Part shown: positions 46,813 through 56,130 of the stretch, in pieces | Layout: every line of letters starts with the position of its first letter | Position numbering within the stretch: the stretch's first letter is position 1 | From: Ampelocalamus luodianensis | Taxonomy: Eukaryota; Streptophyta; Magnoliopsida; Poales; Poaceae | Length of the DNA: 64,000 nucleotides | NCBI GenBank assembly: GCA_036346255.1 | Contig: CM070626.1 | Location: forward strand, 16,082,001 to 16,146,000 | Reading direction: 5' to 3' | Notes under the pieces: model-generated | What the model saw: the letters and a program-made list of their open reading frames with translations, nothing else | Databases searched by the model: none | What the model was told of the DNA's origin: nothing | Translations under genes and position numbers: made by a program

Positions 46813-47776
46813 GGCACATAGGACTGAGCTAAAAGGGCAAGCCCCGTCTCTACAATATGTATATGTTTGTGTTCAACTACGTTGTTTTATTGATGAGTGT
46901 GAGGACAAGAAACTCTATGATAGATCCCTAGTTGATTGAAGAATTTGTGCAGCTTTTGATACTCACCACCCCAGTCAATTTGAACAGCAAGAATTTTTTT
47001 GATTAAGTAAGCACTCAACATGACGTTGAAACTGGACCAAAACTTGCTCCACATCAGATTTACACTTGAGTAAGTAGATCCATGTGAACTTACTATAATC
47101 ATCCAAAAAAACTTATGTAATACTTAAAGCCTCCTACAGATGGTAAAGCTGGACCTCAAACATCCAAGTGAATGAGTTCTAAAGGGAAATTACAGACACG
47201 AAGAGAATGACTAAAAGGAAGTTGATGGATTTTTGCTCGTTGATAAGTGTCAGAGACATTAGCACCATCTTTATTGGATGAAAATGAAACTTGATTGTTG
47301 TGAAGTATGTGTTCAATGACTGGAGTTGCCGGATGGCCCAACCTTTGTGCCACAAGTCTGGAGAAGGTTTGACCACAACAAGAGACTAATGAGATGAAGA
47401 ATCGACCGATGCGGCAGCAACAGGGTAAAGTCCCTCTTCACTGGTGCCGTGAAGAACTTTCTTCGTGTTCTTATCCTTAAGATAGAAACAATCGAATGAA
47501 ATTCAAAATAAGCATTGTTATCTCTAGTGAACTGATGAACTGATAAAAGATGTTTGCTAATATTAGGAACATGAAGAACATCACTAAGAATTATGATTTA
47601 GTTGAGCCAGATATAGCAGATTGACCAACATTGAAAATAGACAAACCTAACCCATTAGCAACTTGAACTTGATCAGTTCCTTTGCAGTGCTCTCTCATCG
47701 ATAATCAATCAAGATCACTTGTTATGTGATCGGTTGCTCCTGTGTCTACATACCATTGCATGTCCGAAGCATAGGA

Positions 47777-48751
47777 CTATATATTTGTAGCAGCTACAAC
47801 CTTCTCTTCGGATTGATAAGTGTGATTGAACCTGTGATAACAACGAAGTGCGTCATGTCCCATCTTACCACAAATCTGGCACATCGGGCGATTGCCTTTA
47901 TTCCCAAAACTAAGTCCTGAAGGGCCTTGGTTACAGCCACGACCCCTCCAAGATGAACGCCCACAATTGAAGTTGTTGTTGGTGCCATTGTTGTTGTTGT
48001 TGAAATTTCCACGGGTCACATCGTTAACCGAGAACCCGACCTGTACCTCTGAATTGTTAAGCTCTTTGCGCAACTCATAGCTGAGAAGATGAACAAACAA
48101 GTCATTGAGTGAGATAGGTTCGGGACGATTGGTGATCGAGGTAACAAGAGAATCAAAGTCATCACCGAGTCTTGCCAGGACGTATGTCACAATTTGTTCA
48201 TCACGCAGAGGATAGCCAATAGACGCCATCGTGTCTGCAAGCTTCTTCATCTTTTGAAAATAGCCCGTCACCGAACTATCCTTCTTCTTGGTATTGGCAA
48301 GTTGCAGTCGGACCTGCATGATCCGTGCTTTTGAATGTGAGGCGAACATCTCTTCCAGAGCTGTCCAAATCTGCGCAGTCGTGGAGAGAAACAGAACTTG
48401 CCCCAAGATTTCCTTGCTCAAGGAGGAGAGAATCGCACTGAGTACACGTTGATCTTGCTGGTGCCATAGGGCGTGCGTCGGATTCGGCGATACCCTTTCA
48501 CTGTTGTCTTCGCTGGTCTCGGTGATGAACACTGGCGAACACTCTGTTGTTCCATCTACAAAACCGAGCAATTGTTGGCTCCATAAATAGGGAACCAACC
48601 GAGCTTTCCATAGCAGATGATTGCCACGGGTAAGTTTCACCGTGACGAAGTGATTGAAGGATGGCGTCGGAAGAAGTCTAGCAGAGGTTGAAGAGGACAT
48701 GGAAGAAGTCATGGCTAAAGAGGTGGCGGAGGTTAGAGACGACGCAGTCAT
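47777..48751 (-). CDS. copia D gag, complete frame
   Basis: 324 residues from the Met at 48751 (MTASSLTSATS). An upstream in-frame Met at 48778 lies in the LTR/primer-binding-site junction and is less likely. The N-terminal part has LTRGNHLLWKARLVPYLW and LLGFVDGTTECSP, the central part a gag core (LSAILSSLSKEILGQV), and near the end an Asn-rich stretch and a CCHC zinc knuckle CQICGKMGHDALRC. Gag forms the virus-like particle and binds element RNA in the cytoplasm. It ends in a stop (ATNI*) directly before the protease motif, whereas copia elements usually read through in one frame, so the stop is probably a later mutation. Confidence 0.85.
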   Translation of the reverse strand: MTASSLTSATSLAMTSSMSSSTSARLLPTPSFNHFVTVKLTRGNHLLWKARLVPYLWSQQLLGFVDGTTECSPVFITETSEDNSERVSPNPTHALWHQQDQRVLSAILSSLSKEILGQVLFLSTTAQIWTALEEMFASHSKARIMQVRLQLANTKKKDSSVTGYFQKMKKLADTMASIGYPLRDEQIVTYVLARLGDDFDSLVTSITNRPEPISLNDLFVHLLSYELRKELNNSEVQVGFSVNDVTRGNFNNNNNGTNNNFNCGRSSWRGRGCNQGPSGLSFGNKGNRPMCQICGKMGHDALRCYHRFNHTYQSEEKVVAATNI

Positions 48752-48765
48752 GGCTGATAATCGTA

Positions 48766-48777
48766 GCCCTGATACCA
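48766..48777 (-). promoter_or_regulatory. Primer-binding site of copia D
   Basis: Reads TGGTATCAGGGC in minus sense, directly after the LTR end (...TTTTTCACA). It is close to the initiator-tRNA-Met complement TGGTATCAGAGC, with one mismatch. Confidence 0.85.
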
Positions 48778-48988
48778 TGTGAAAAATATTGAAGTCATGA
48801 TCTCAATCAGAGATCCGTCAAGTATATTTATAGCATAACATTACATATTACAAGTTGGTTACCGGTTGTACATTGATTACAACGCTGCAACGATAAGAAA
48901 CAGGTGCGGACTTAAAGTCTTTGTTATATTGTCTACAGTAACCTGAAGACAACCGAGGACAACCATCTAATCTTCAGAAGAGACCTCC
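48778..48988 (-). repeat. 5' LTR of copia D, outer end missing
   Basis: It matches 42309-42538 apart from about 17 bp absent here, and stops at ACCTCC. The expected TGTTAAAATGAGTTG start is absent, and no TAAGA duplication follows. Confidence 0.8.
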
Positions 48989-50112
48989 CGGGACACCAAG
49001 CAAGCAAGGTGTTTTGGTTTTGGTAGGTAACCGAATCTTACATGGTACCCACGAAAACGACTTTACAACCCAGAAAGGGGGAAAGGAGAAGGGTGTCATG
49101 TGAGTGCCTGAACTCTGAACTCTTAACCGGTAGTAGTTGGCGGATTTGGTGTAGTGCTGCAGACTGCAGCTCGTCCTTTTGTTCAGATCTGTCCTTTGCT
49201 AGGTTCCAAAATTCTGCATCTTCATCTTCAAACACTTGAATATTCAGAGTTTCCAAGTCACGCGTTTCATTCCTTGCGTGCCAAATATGCAAGTTTCGCT
49301 ATCATGTCCTCGCCTTTACATCTGAATGATCAAGTATACCTGACATCATAGCAGAACAAGAACACCAAGTGATCAAGTCAAACAAAATAACTTCCTACGT
49401 TTAGAACAAAAGTCAGAGCTACATGCCGTTAAACCGCTGGCTTTGACCAAAGAGGCTGTAGCTGTACTAGGTTGATAATTGGTTAGCTTCCTTGTTACTA
49501 CGTGCAAGATCTGCTGCTAGCTTGCCAAGTCAAAGCTGCGAAAATATCTCGCTAATCTGTCGAAACTCGAAACTGACGTTGGTGTCGCTGCTGCTTCTCA
49601 TTTGACCTAGAAAGGTGGCCAAGCAAAGCTTCTGTAGGATCCTTTTTAGCCCAGTTTTTTCCCAGTGTGATGCAAGGCTGTGTCGCTGTCTTTCCATTGT
49701 GTAAAGGAGTGTTTCAACTGCGCTCAAAGATTGCAATCTGCGGACACCCGGGACAAATCTTGCACAAAGATTATTGTAGCCTTAGTGTTAGCTGCTCAGA
49801 GTTCTCTTTCTGCCTACTTGGCATGCACTAGATCCGAAGAAACATGACCAGAACAGCAGGCATCACTTACTATCCTCCAGTATATACGCAAAACGCCACT
49901 TCCAAGTTCAAACCATTTCGTCAGTCAAACCACTGTATTATATGCACAATGCCAACTATATTTGGAGTCAGAAATTGAGTTGGAAAAATTAATTGTTGCT
50001 ATCTAGTACTACTATCTAAAGCACATTCCCAATCATTCAAGGCACTAGCCTGCTGCTGAACTTGTCTTGTTCGGTTGTGCAGGAGGAGACGAAAGATCGC
50101 TCACAAAACGCA
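48989..50112. other. Intergenic, no recognised gene
   Basis: Two modest minus-strand frames (49038-49292 and 49530-49736) lack known domains. Nothing else is supported. Confidence 0.45.
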
Positions 50113-50120
50113 CACGCGTT
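50113..50120. repeat. Perfect 8-bp target duplication (CACGCGTT)
   Basis: CACGCGTT here and at 50912-50919, directly outside the ends of the element at 50121-50911. Eight bases is the hAT-superfamily length. Confidence 0.93.
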
Positions 50121-50911
50121 TAGAGCTGGGCATTGGGTCGGGCGGTGCCGGCCCGACCCAGGTCTGCCGTGTTTCGGGCCGCGTCGTGCCGTGCCAGATC
50201 GGCCTGGTCACCCTGCAATGCCGTGCCGGCCCACCTCGCCTCCGGCCAGGTCCAGACACGGCCCAAAGCTCGTCGTGTCTTGGTCGTGCTGTGTCAGCCC
50301 AAACCCAGCCCTAAGTAACTATAGAGCGGCGCATGGGGAAGGAGAGGGAGTGAGAGGGAGGTGGTTGGAGGAGTGGAGGGAGGGGGCGGCCGACGGCACG
50401 GGGGAGGGAGGGTGGCGATCGGCAGCGCATGGGGAGGGAGGTGGTTGGAGCTGGAGGGAGGGGAATCAGAGAATGTGATTAGGGATTAGGAATTTAGGAG
50501 CCGAGGCTCGGGAGAAGGGGTTGGGAATGGGGGTTGGGGGAGCTCGAAAGGGATGTTGGGCTAGACCGGGTGGCAGAGGGGGGGTTATTGGTTAGGCTAG
50601 GCCGGGTGACAGAGGAGGGTTATTGGCTAGGTCAGGCCGAGATGGGATAGTGATTGAGCTAGGCTGAGAGAGGGAGGGATTGGGCTAGAACGGGAAGGTT
50701 GGACCTATTTCGTGCCGGGCCGGCCCAAACACGACCCAACCGATCGTGTCGTCTTGCGTCGCGCCGCCCAACGCGCATTTCAGCCCACCGGCCGCGATTC
50801 GTGCCGTGCCGACCCGACCCACCACGTGCCGTGCCGTGTCGTGCTTAGACCGTGCCGTGCCGCCCGTGCTTTGAGCCGAACCAAAAAAACACGGCTCAAG
50901 TCCCAACTCTA
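50121..50911. mobile_element. Non-autonomous hAT-type element (791 bp), perfect 8-bp TSD
   Basis: The left end is TAGAGCTGGGCATTGGG and the reverse complement of the right end is TAGAGTTGGGACTTGAGCC, so the inverted termini are TAGAG(C/T)TGGG. Both subterminal regions are packed with GTGCCGTGCC and GGGCCGGCCC words. The centre is purine-rich (GGAGGGAGG) and non-coding. No transposase is present, so it would need one from elsewhere. The exact TSD indicates fairly recent insertion. Confidence 0.9.
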
Positions 50912-50919
50912 CACGCGTT

Positions 50920-53504
50920 AGAAGACTCTGAACTCTGAGAGGTTTGAATAGTCCACTATGCGACGACAGTGAAATGCTCCTCATGTGTACTATTCTTCCT
51001 TTCGCTTTGCTATCATCTTTCACTGTTCGTCAGTTTGTTTTCCGTTCATAACCAAGTGCATGCCCCACATTTTAGAAGGATCAAGACATCAAGTATGGTG
51101 ATGTACATACTCGACGAGTCGATGTGTAAGGTTTAAATCATCATCATCGGAAAAAGAATGTCATTTCAATGAGTACGATAAAATTAGGCGCATGTCATCA
51201 AGTTGGTCTCGTAGCAAGATATTGTGGCAGTGACAAATCCTGTTAGGACTTAGGAGTAAACTTCACGGCCTACTCCATATAAATCAAACCGGTATCTTCA
51301 TGTTGGGTGCTTTTCATGAGGCCGGAGCTTGCCTTTGGCCAACTCAACCACATGGAGCGCCACATCAGAAAAAAAAAGGTCTCTAACAGCGAAAATGACC
51401 TGTGGTACAATGATAACAAGTTTAGAGGGTCGACAAAGTAAAATATAAATTCAGGATGCTAGCTGAGACAACATCACAGAGTCACAAGTTTAGAGAACTC
51501 CAATACAGTTTGCTCTTTCTGTTACTTGCACGTTTCCACTGTTCTCTGGTTCGTTGGGATATCAAGGTATCATCGTATTCATATACAAGGGAGCATAGTA
51601 GCTATCTAGACTAGACACAGTGGTCACACAGACGTACACAAAATGTGAGATTGAGCTTGTGTACTCAAATTTTTCTTTCTATGCAAGCTGTACGCCAGAA
51701 ATTTGGCACATGTATCTCATTGCTTAGGACACAAAATAGGTAGTACCGATGTTTCGTTAAAAGCGTGCAATGTGAGGCAAGAGTAAGACACTTCAAGATT
51801 GAGTGATTGACTTGGCACCTTTTCTTCCACGTGTATACTGAACTGGACTATATTGATCCAGCGAATTACATCTAGTTTCCTTTCTACTAAGTCCACTTCC
51901 CAGTTCCCTGTCTGAACATTTCAGTTCAGTCCTGACTCGACATCATATACCAGGCACAGCCAGGCGTATTAATTTGTGACAAGCTACTTGTTTAATTTGG
52001 TAGTACTAATTGAGACTCGAGTCTAGCACTGCTCCAAACTCATAAATTTAAGCTTCCCAACTAACCCATCGTTTATGTAGTAGGGGACCTAACCAGACAC
52101 CTAGGATTTCATTTCGTTCCATTCCATTCCATCTCGAACGGACACATAGCATCGATCACGCATTCGTTCTTGAGTTAGATGAGAATAATTACTTCCTTTC
52201 GAAGTGGAAAGAATTTGGACGGAACGGCATGAATTGGAAGGTGGTAGGTAGCTGGAGGTTGGTAGGCTGACGGCATCACCGAATGCACCTAACCAAAACC
52301 GATGCCCGCCTGCCGCTTTGCTGCTAAATAAACGTGATTCCCGTGCTGCGTTAGGAGATTACTGCGACCAAGTGCATGCAAAAGCAGCAGCAAAGCACTG
52401 GGATATCACATAAAATAGAGGATTTTTTAACCTTAACCTGTCCATGCTGATGAGCTGATGGTACTCTCATTCGATTCTCCTTCCTTGGCATCGATCATAG
52501 TGGTTGCTTCTGAGTTGGTGCCACATCGGCGGCAGCAACCGAAACGCTCGTGAGAAAGGCAGTTAGGCGGCTCTCTCTTTCGAATTCTTAGGTGGATATG
52601 CAACTCCATGCGTCATTATCTGAACTCACAACATGCTCATAAAAAAGGTGGTTAGGCAACTCCCTCTCCCTCTCCTCAACGCATCTTTCATCGGGATGTC
52701 AGACGCCACAAAGGCATCTAGAAGGATTCTTCTTATATTTGAAGGGTTAAGTAGGTTGGGTACAACAGTGAGGGAGTGAGTGAGTGCTTTACCAAAAACT
52801 CCAGTACAGACAGCAAGCATCAGAGGAAAGGCGATTGCTGTTATTGAGGAACACAATAATTTCAAGAGGTCCACCATCTTGTTTGGCCTGGACATCCTCT
52901 CTCAAGTCTCACCTACCTCTACCTTATATTTTGTCCAGAACCAGAACCAGAACCAGAACCAGCACCAGCTGCAGCAGTGTGCGTATCTAGAAGCATGGCC
53001 ACTGCATCCATCTTTCAGAGCATGTGACTCTTCACGACTTCACCCCCTCTGAGAAGCTGCTGCAATTGCCAACTAGATTGATGATGACAAGCAGCAGCAG
53101 AATGTTGGCTGGATGTAGGGGTTAGGTGCAACCAGAATTCTGGTAGGGATGTCCTTTGTTAGGCACAAGGCTCTATGGAACCAAGCGAATCTGCAGATGT
53201 ATCTGACTCTCTGCCTTATCCGATCGTTGGGGCATGAGTTGGTTTGCCAAATTAACAGCAAAAATGGAGAAGTACTACTGATCTTTAAGGAGCGATTGGG
53301 TAAGCGAGAACATCAAGTGTGCCAGATTCAAGAAATGGTATGTTAAACATTATGGGTAATAAGTAGTATTGTTTATTGAATTGAGAACAGAACAAGTAGT
53401 GAGTAGTATACAGCTACTACGTACTAGTAATATCTTGACTTCGATGCATTACCGTACTGTGTTTAGATCCTGCTGTGACCAAGAACCAGCGGGGTAATCA
53501 TGCA
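50920..53504. other. Intergenic, no supportable gene
   Basis: Mostly unique-looking sequence. A minus-strand frame at 52626-52895 (89 codons) is hydrophobic in the middle but matches no family I know. It overlaps a short CCAGAA hexanucleotide tract (52935-52958, four units) on its upstream side. No introns or promoter are evident. Confidence 0.4.
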
Positions 53505-53650
53505 ACACTAGATTTGTTTCGAAGTTTATATAAATGTTTAAAGATATATTTACGTATCTTGTAGGCTATTTAAAATTTTAAGATATACTAAACATTAAAA
53601 ATAACAATAAAAGTTTAAAAGAAAATACAACCGGAGAAACGTAATTGAAG
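53505..53650 (+). repeat. ~145-bp dispersed repeat, copy 1
   Basis: A block starting CTAGATTTGTTTCGAAG and running through ATCTTGTAGGCTATTTA to GTAATTGAA matches 55395-55540 in order, with moderate divergence. Confidence 0.75.
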
Positions 53651-54065
53651 TTACCTTACGTTGTTATTCTCTGAAATAGCTACACGCAATACGCCTCTGT
53701 CACTAACTATAACCGTCGGACGACGTGGGGATGATAACTCTCTACCAGTAACTCCCATCAACGTACTCATTATATGAAACATTGAGGCGCCTCTTGGCCT
53801 GGAAGAAACTACCACCCCTTCATGCGTCATATAAAAGCTCAAGTCAATGAAAATCATGGGCAGAAGATCAGAAGGAGGAGACATTAGGCTTAGTTTTCTC
53901 TCTGGTTGTAATCACCACTGTCAATACAATTATACAGGAGTAGGGTTGTTATTCTCTTCGGAGAAGACCTGAACCTATCTAAATCCCTATGTGATTATCT
54001 GCATAGTTCTAATTCTAGGAGACCCCCGAATATTGATTCGTAAGATCGATACTAGACCATCGACA
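53651..54065 (-). repeat. Partial LTR related to 34714-35612, inverted
   Basis: In minus sense it starts TGTCGATGGTCTAG at 54065. It then shows ATCTTACG, GGGGGTCTCC and AGGTTCAGGTCTTCTCC, followed by GAGAATAACAACCCTACTC, all in the same order as the 899-bp solo LTR. The far end is not identified and may be truncated near 53,650. Confidence 0.7.
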
Positions 54066-54640
54066 AAATCAAATTGCAAATTTTTGTTAATTATTTATTC
54101 TGAATTTTAGTTCTTTTTTTCTTGGAGTTCTTATCCAAATCCAATTGCTAGTTTTTTCTTTAATTTTTATTCCTAATTATAATTTTTGAAATTCATATAA
54201 AATCAAATAGTTAATTTTTATTTTATTTTTTATTCTGAATTTTAGCTCTTTTTGTTGTATTTCGTACACAAATCTAATTTCTATTTTTATATTTTTTCTA
54301 ACTATAATTATTTAGAGATTTTACTTTGGAATTCGTATGGAAATCAAATTTCAAATTTTGTTATATTATTATTCCTAATTTTAGTTTTATTGTACTTGAC
54401 ATGGACTCTTCTACTTTAGAATTCGTATGTAAATCAAATTGCTTATTTTATTTTTTAATCTGAATTTCAGTTTTATTGTACTTGACATATGCCTTTTCTT
54501 TTCATCTTGACCGTTATAATCTAGACCCATCCAATCGACGGTGTAAATCTTTCTCTTTTTGCACCGATTAACGTTGGGATTTTTAGCCCTTAAGAGCGAA
54601 CATAGTGATTTCTTTTGATATTGCTTTAATAAGATAACTA
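54066..54640. repeat. AT-rich degenerate tandem array 1
   Basis: About six to eight units of ~65-90 bp, each with an AAATCAAATTGC-like anchor and TTTTATTCTGAATTTTAG. It ends in a conserved tail (GACCGTTATAATCTAGACCC, then ATCGACGGTGTAAAT) that also closes the array at 61078-62035. Confidence 0.8.
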
Positions 54641-54654
54641 GCATGGTGGCCCGC

Positions 54655-55330
54655 TGTCAACGATCAAGTTGCCGATCTTACGAAATGAAAATGAGAAAAT
54701 TGGCTAAGAATTCTTGGATGAGAACAGGGTTGCTCTTTATTGCAATGAACTGATCTTTACAGGGATGTCTTTGGCAAAGCGACAGACTAGCCCTAATTAC
54801 TTAGTATATTGCTTGGAAAAAGTGAGTTGTCTATAGTGATGTTGAATCACTTGTTTATTACTTCGACTCGCTTGTTGTGCTTCAGTTATTCTTCAATTGT
54901 CTTCCAATCGATCTCTTTGTTGTTCGTTGTCCACCTTTAAATAACTAGTGAAGATGCACCAGTTATTCTTGGAGAAGATACCTTTTGAAAATGGCACGTC
55001 TGGTCGGAGAGGCAGTTGTTGTTAGTAAAATACCAACTGATCGCCAGTTGGTGTCAATGGGAGATGAAACTATATAGTAGTTATTGTGAGTGACTTGGGG
55101 CTGAAAAGCATCGTGTGGTTTGAGGTAAATAAGGCACGTATCTCATTCATCACACAAAAAGAATATACTTGGAATCGGATCCAAGTTCCAGTTCAAAGAT
55201 TCTTGAGCAGTCATCTGGTCAGGCAATAGGTATAATGCCTCTCTGACCAGGGTACTCATCAAGCTACCTCTGGGATTCTTATGACCATAGGGGTCGTTAA
55301 CCACGGGGGTTACAACCATAAGGTCCATGT
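54655..55330 (+). repeat. LTR fragment related to 42539-43187
   Basis: It starts TGTCAACGATCAAGTTGCCG and aligns along its length with the insertion in the copia D 3' LTR, including GGGTTGCTCTTTATTGCAATG and TATACTTGGAATCG. Similarity stops near 55,322, before the other copy's end, so this copy is truncated. Confidence 0.75.
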
Positions 55331-55394
55331 GGTCTTTAATTAAATGTTAAAGTAGTATTTAGGAATTTAATCCTCGTCACCCATGTATTTGCGT

Positions 55395-55540
55395 AGCTAG
55401 ATTTGTTTTGAAGTTTGTATAGATGTTTGAGAATATATTTTATGTATCTTGTAGGATATTTAGAATTTTAAGACATCCTAAAGATTGAAAATGATAATAG
55501 AAACTTGAAGAAAATTACAACATGAGGAACGCAATTGAAA
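55395..55540 (+). repeat. ~145-bp dispersed repeat, copy 2
   Basis: It matches 53505-53650 (CTAGATTTGTTTTGAAG ... ATCTTGTAGGATATTTA ... GCAATTGAA). Spacing between copies is about 1.89 kb. Confidence 0.75.
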
Positions 55541-56125
55541 TATGTGCTTTAATGGAAGAAAATCATTGAGCATAATAAGTTATTAGGGTTCTTAGAAACT
55601 AACCACTCTCCATCATGCCTAGATCATGTAGTTGCATACCCTATTTTCACTCTATTAGTTTTTTTCCAAATTGTATGTTGCATATCCTCTCTGCAATGCT
55701 TCCCTATCATCGAGCTTCTTTGGTCACTAACTACTTTAACAACACCGACGCTCACCACTTGCCATCGTGGTCCTTGGTTCCTTCAACATCGGACTTTCTC
55801 TTCAATAGCTCCAGCGAGCAGCACAACATTGTCCCCATCTCCATCGTCGCCGCCTCGGCTCTTCGCTTCCTCGTGGGTCAATGTATTCTTGCAGGACATA
55901 TCGATACTATTGTACTCTTCTGTGGTCTCCTCCGACACTATTTTTGCTATTCTAGTTATAACTTGTATTTTTCAATCAAAATTTTAGTTTTTTTATTTGA
56001 ATTTCATAGGAAACAACAATAGAAACACTTGGCTTTGAGAGCGAACGTAGTGGCTTCTTTTGTCTCCTCCAACAATATTCGTGCCATCCTCGTTACAAAT
56101 TATATTTTTATTCAATATTTAGTTG
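55541..56125. other. AT-rich flank of array and giant LTR
   Basis: A 135-codon plus-strand frame at 55615-56022 shows no domain. Near 56035-56055 it has GAGAGCGAACGTAGTGGCTTC, a variant of the array tail (compare 54592 and 61975), so the region belongs to the same repeat complex. Confidence 0.5.
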
Positions 56126-56130
56126 TTTTT
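56126..56130. repeat. Target-site duplication (TTTTT) of giant solo LTR 2
   Basis: TTTTT at 56126-56130 and 61073-61077, adjoining TGTGAGG and TGTTACA. A homopolymer in T-rich DNA is weaker evidence than the other duplications. Confidence 0.6.

Larger units (their letters stand above)
43223..47776 (-). pseudogene. copia D pol (protease to RNase H), broken and interrupted
   Basis: In minus order: just after the gag stop, protease WYVDTGATDHITSD near 47,690-47,760. Pre-integrase at 47156-47353 (RLGHPATPVIEHIL). Integrase at 46887-47102 (DWGGEYQKLHKFF) and, beyond the hAT-like insertion, 44928-45449 (FWDNAFLTTTFLINRLPS). Reverse transcriptase at 44232-44484 (WHLCQIDVQNAFLHG, ALYGLKQSPRA). RNase H at 43448-43699 (YADWAGCVDDRRSIGGY, SRSSTEAEYKAVA). 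Frames are interrupted by stops, so pol is non-functional although many motifs survive. Confidence 0.85.
42309..48988 (-). mobile_element. Ty1/copia retrotransposon (copia D), minus strand, with two nested insertions
   Basis: 3' LTR from 43211 down to 42309 (interrupted), 5' LTR remnant 48778-48988, primer-binding site 48766-48777, and polypurine tract at 43212-43222 (complement CTCTCCCTCAG). gag is a complete frame, while pol is broken. Short LTRs (~250 bp) and the gag type (LTRGNHLLWKARLVPYLW) are like Hopscotch/Retrofit elements. Insertions are an LTR-like element in the 3' LTR (from 42539) and a 1,363-bp hAT-like element in integrase (45450-46812). The lower flank is TAAGA, but no matching duplication follows the upper end, which looks truncated. 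Confidence 0.9.
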
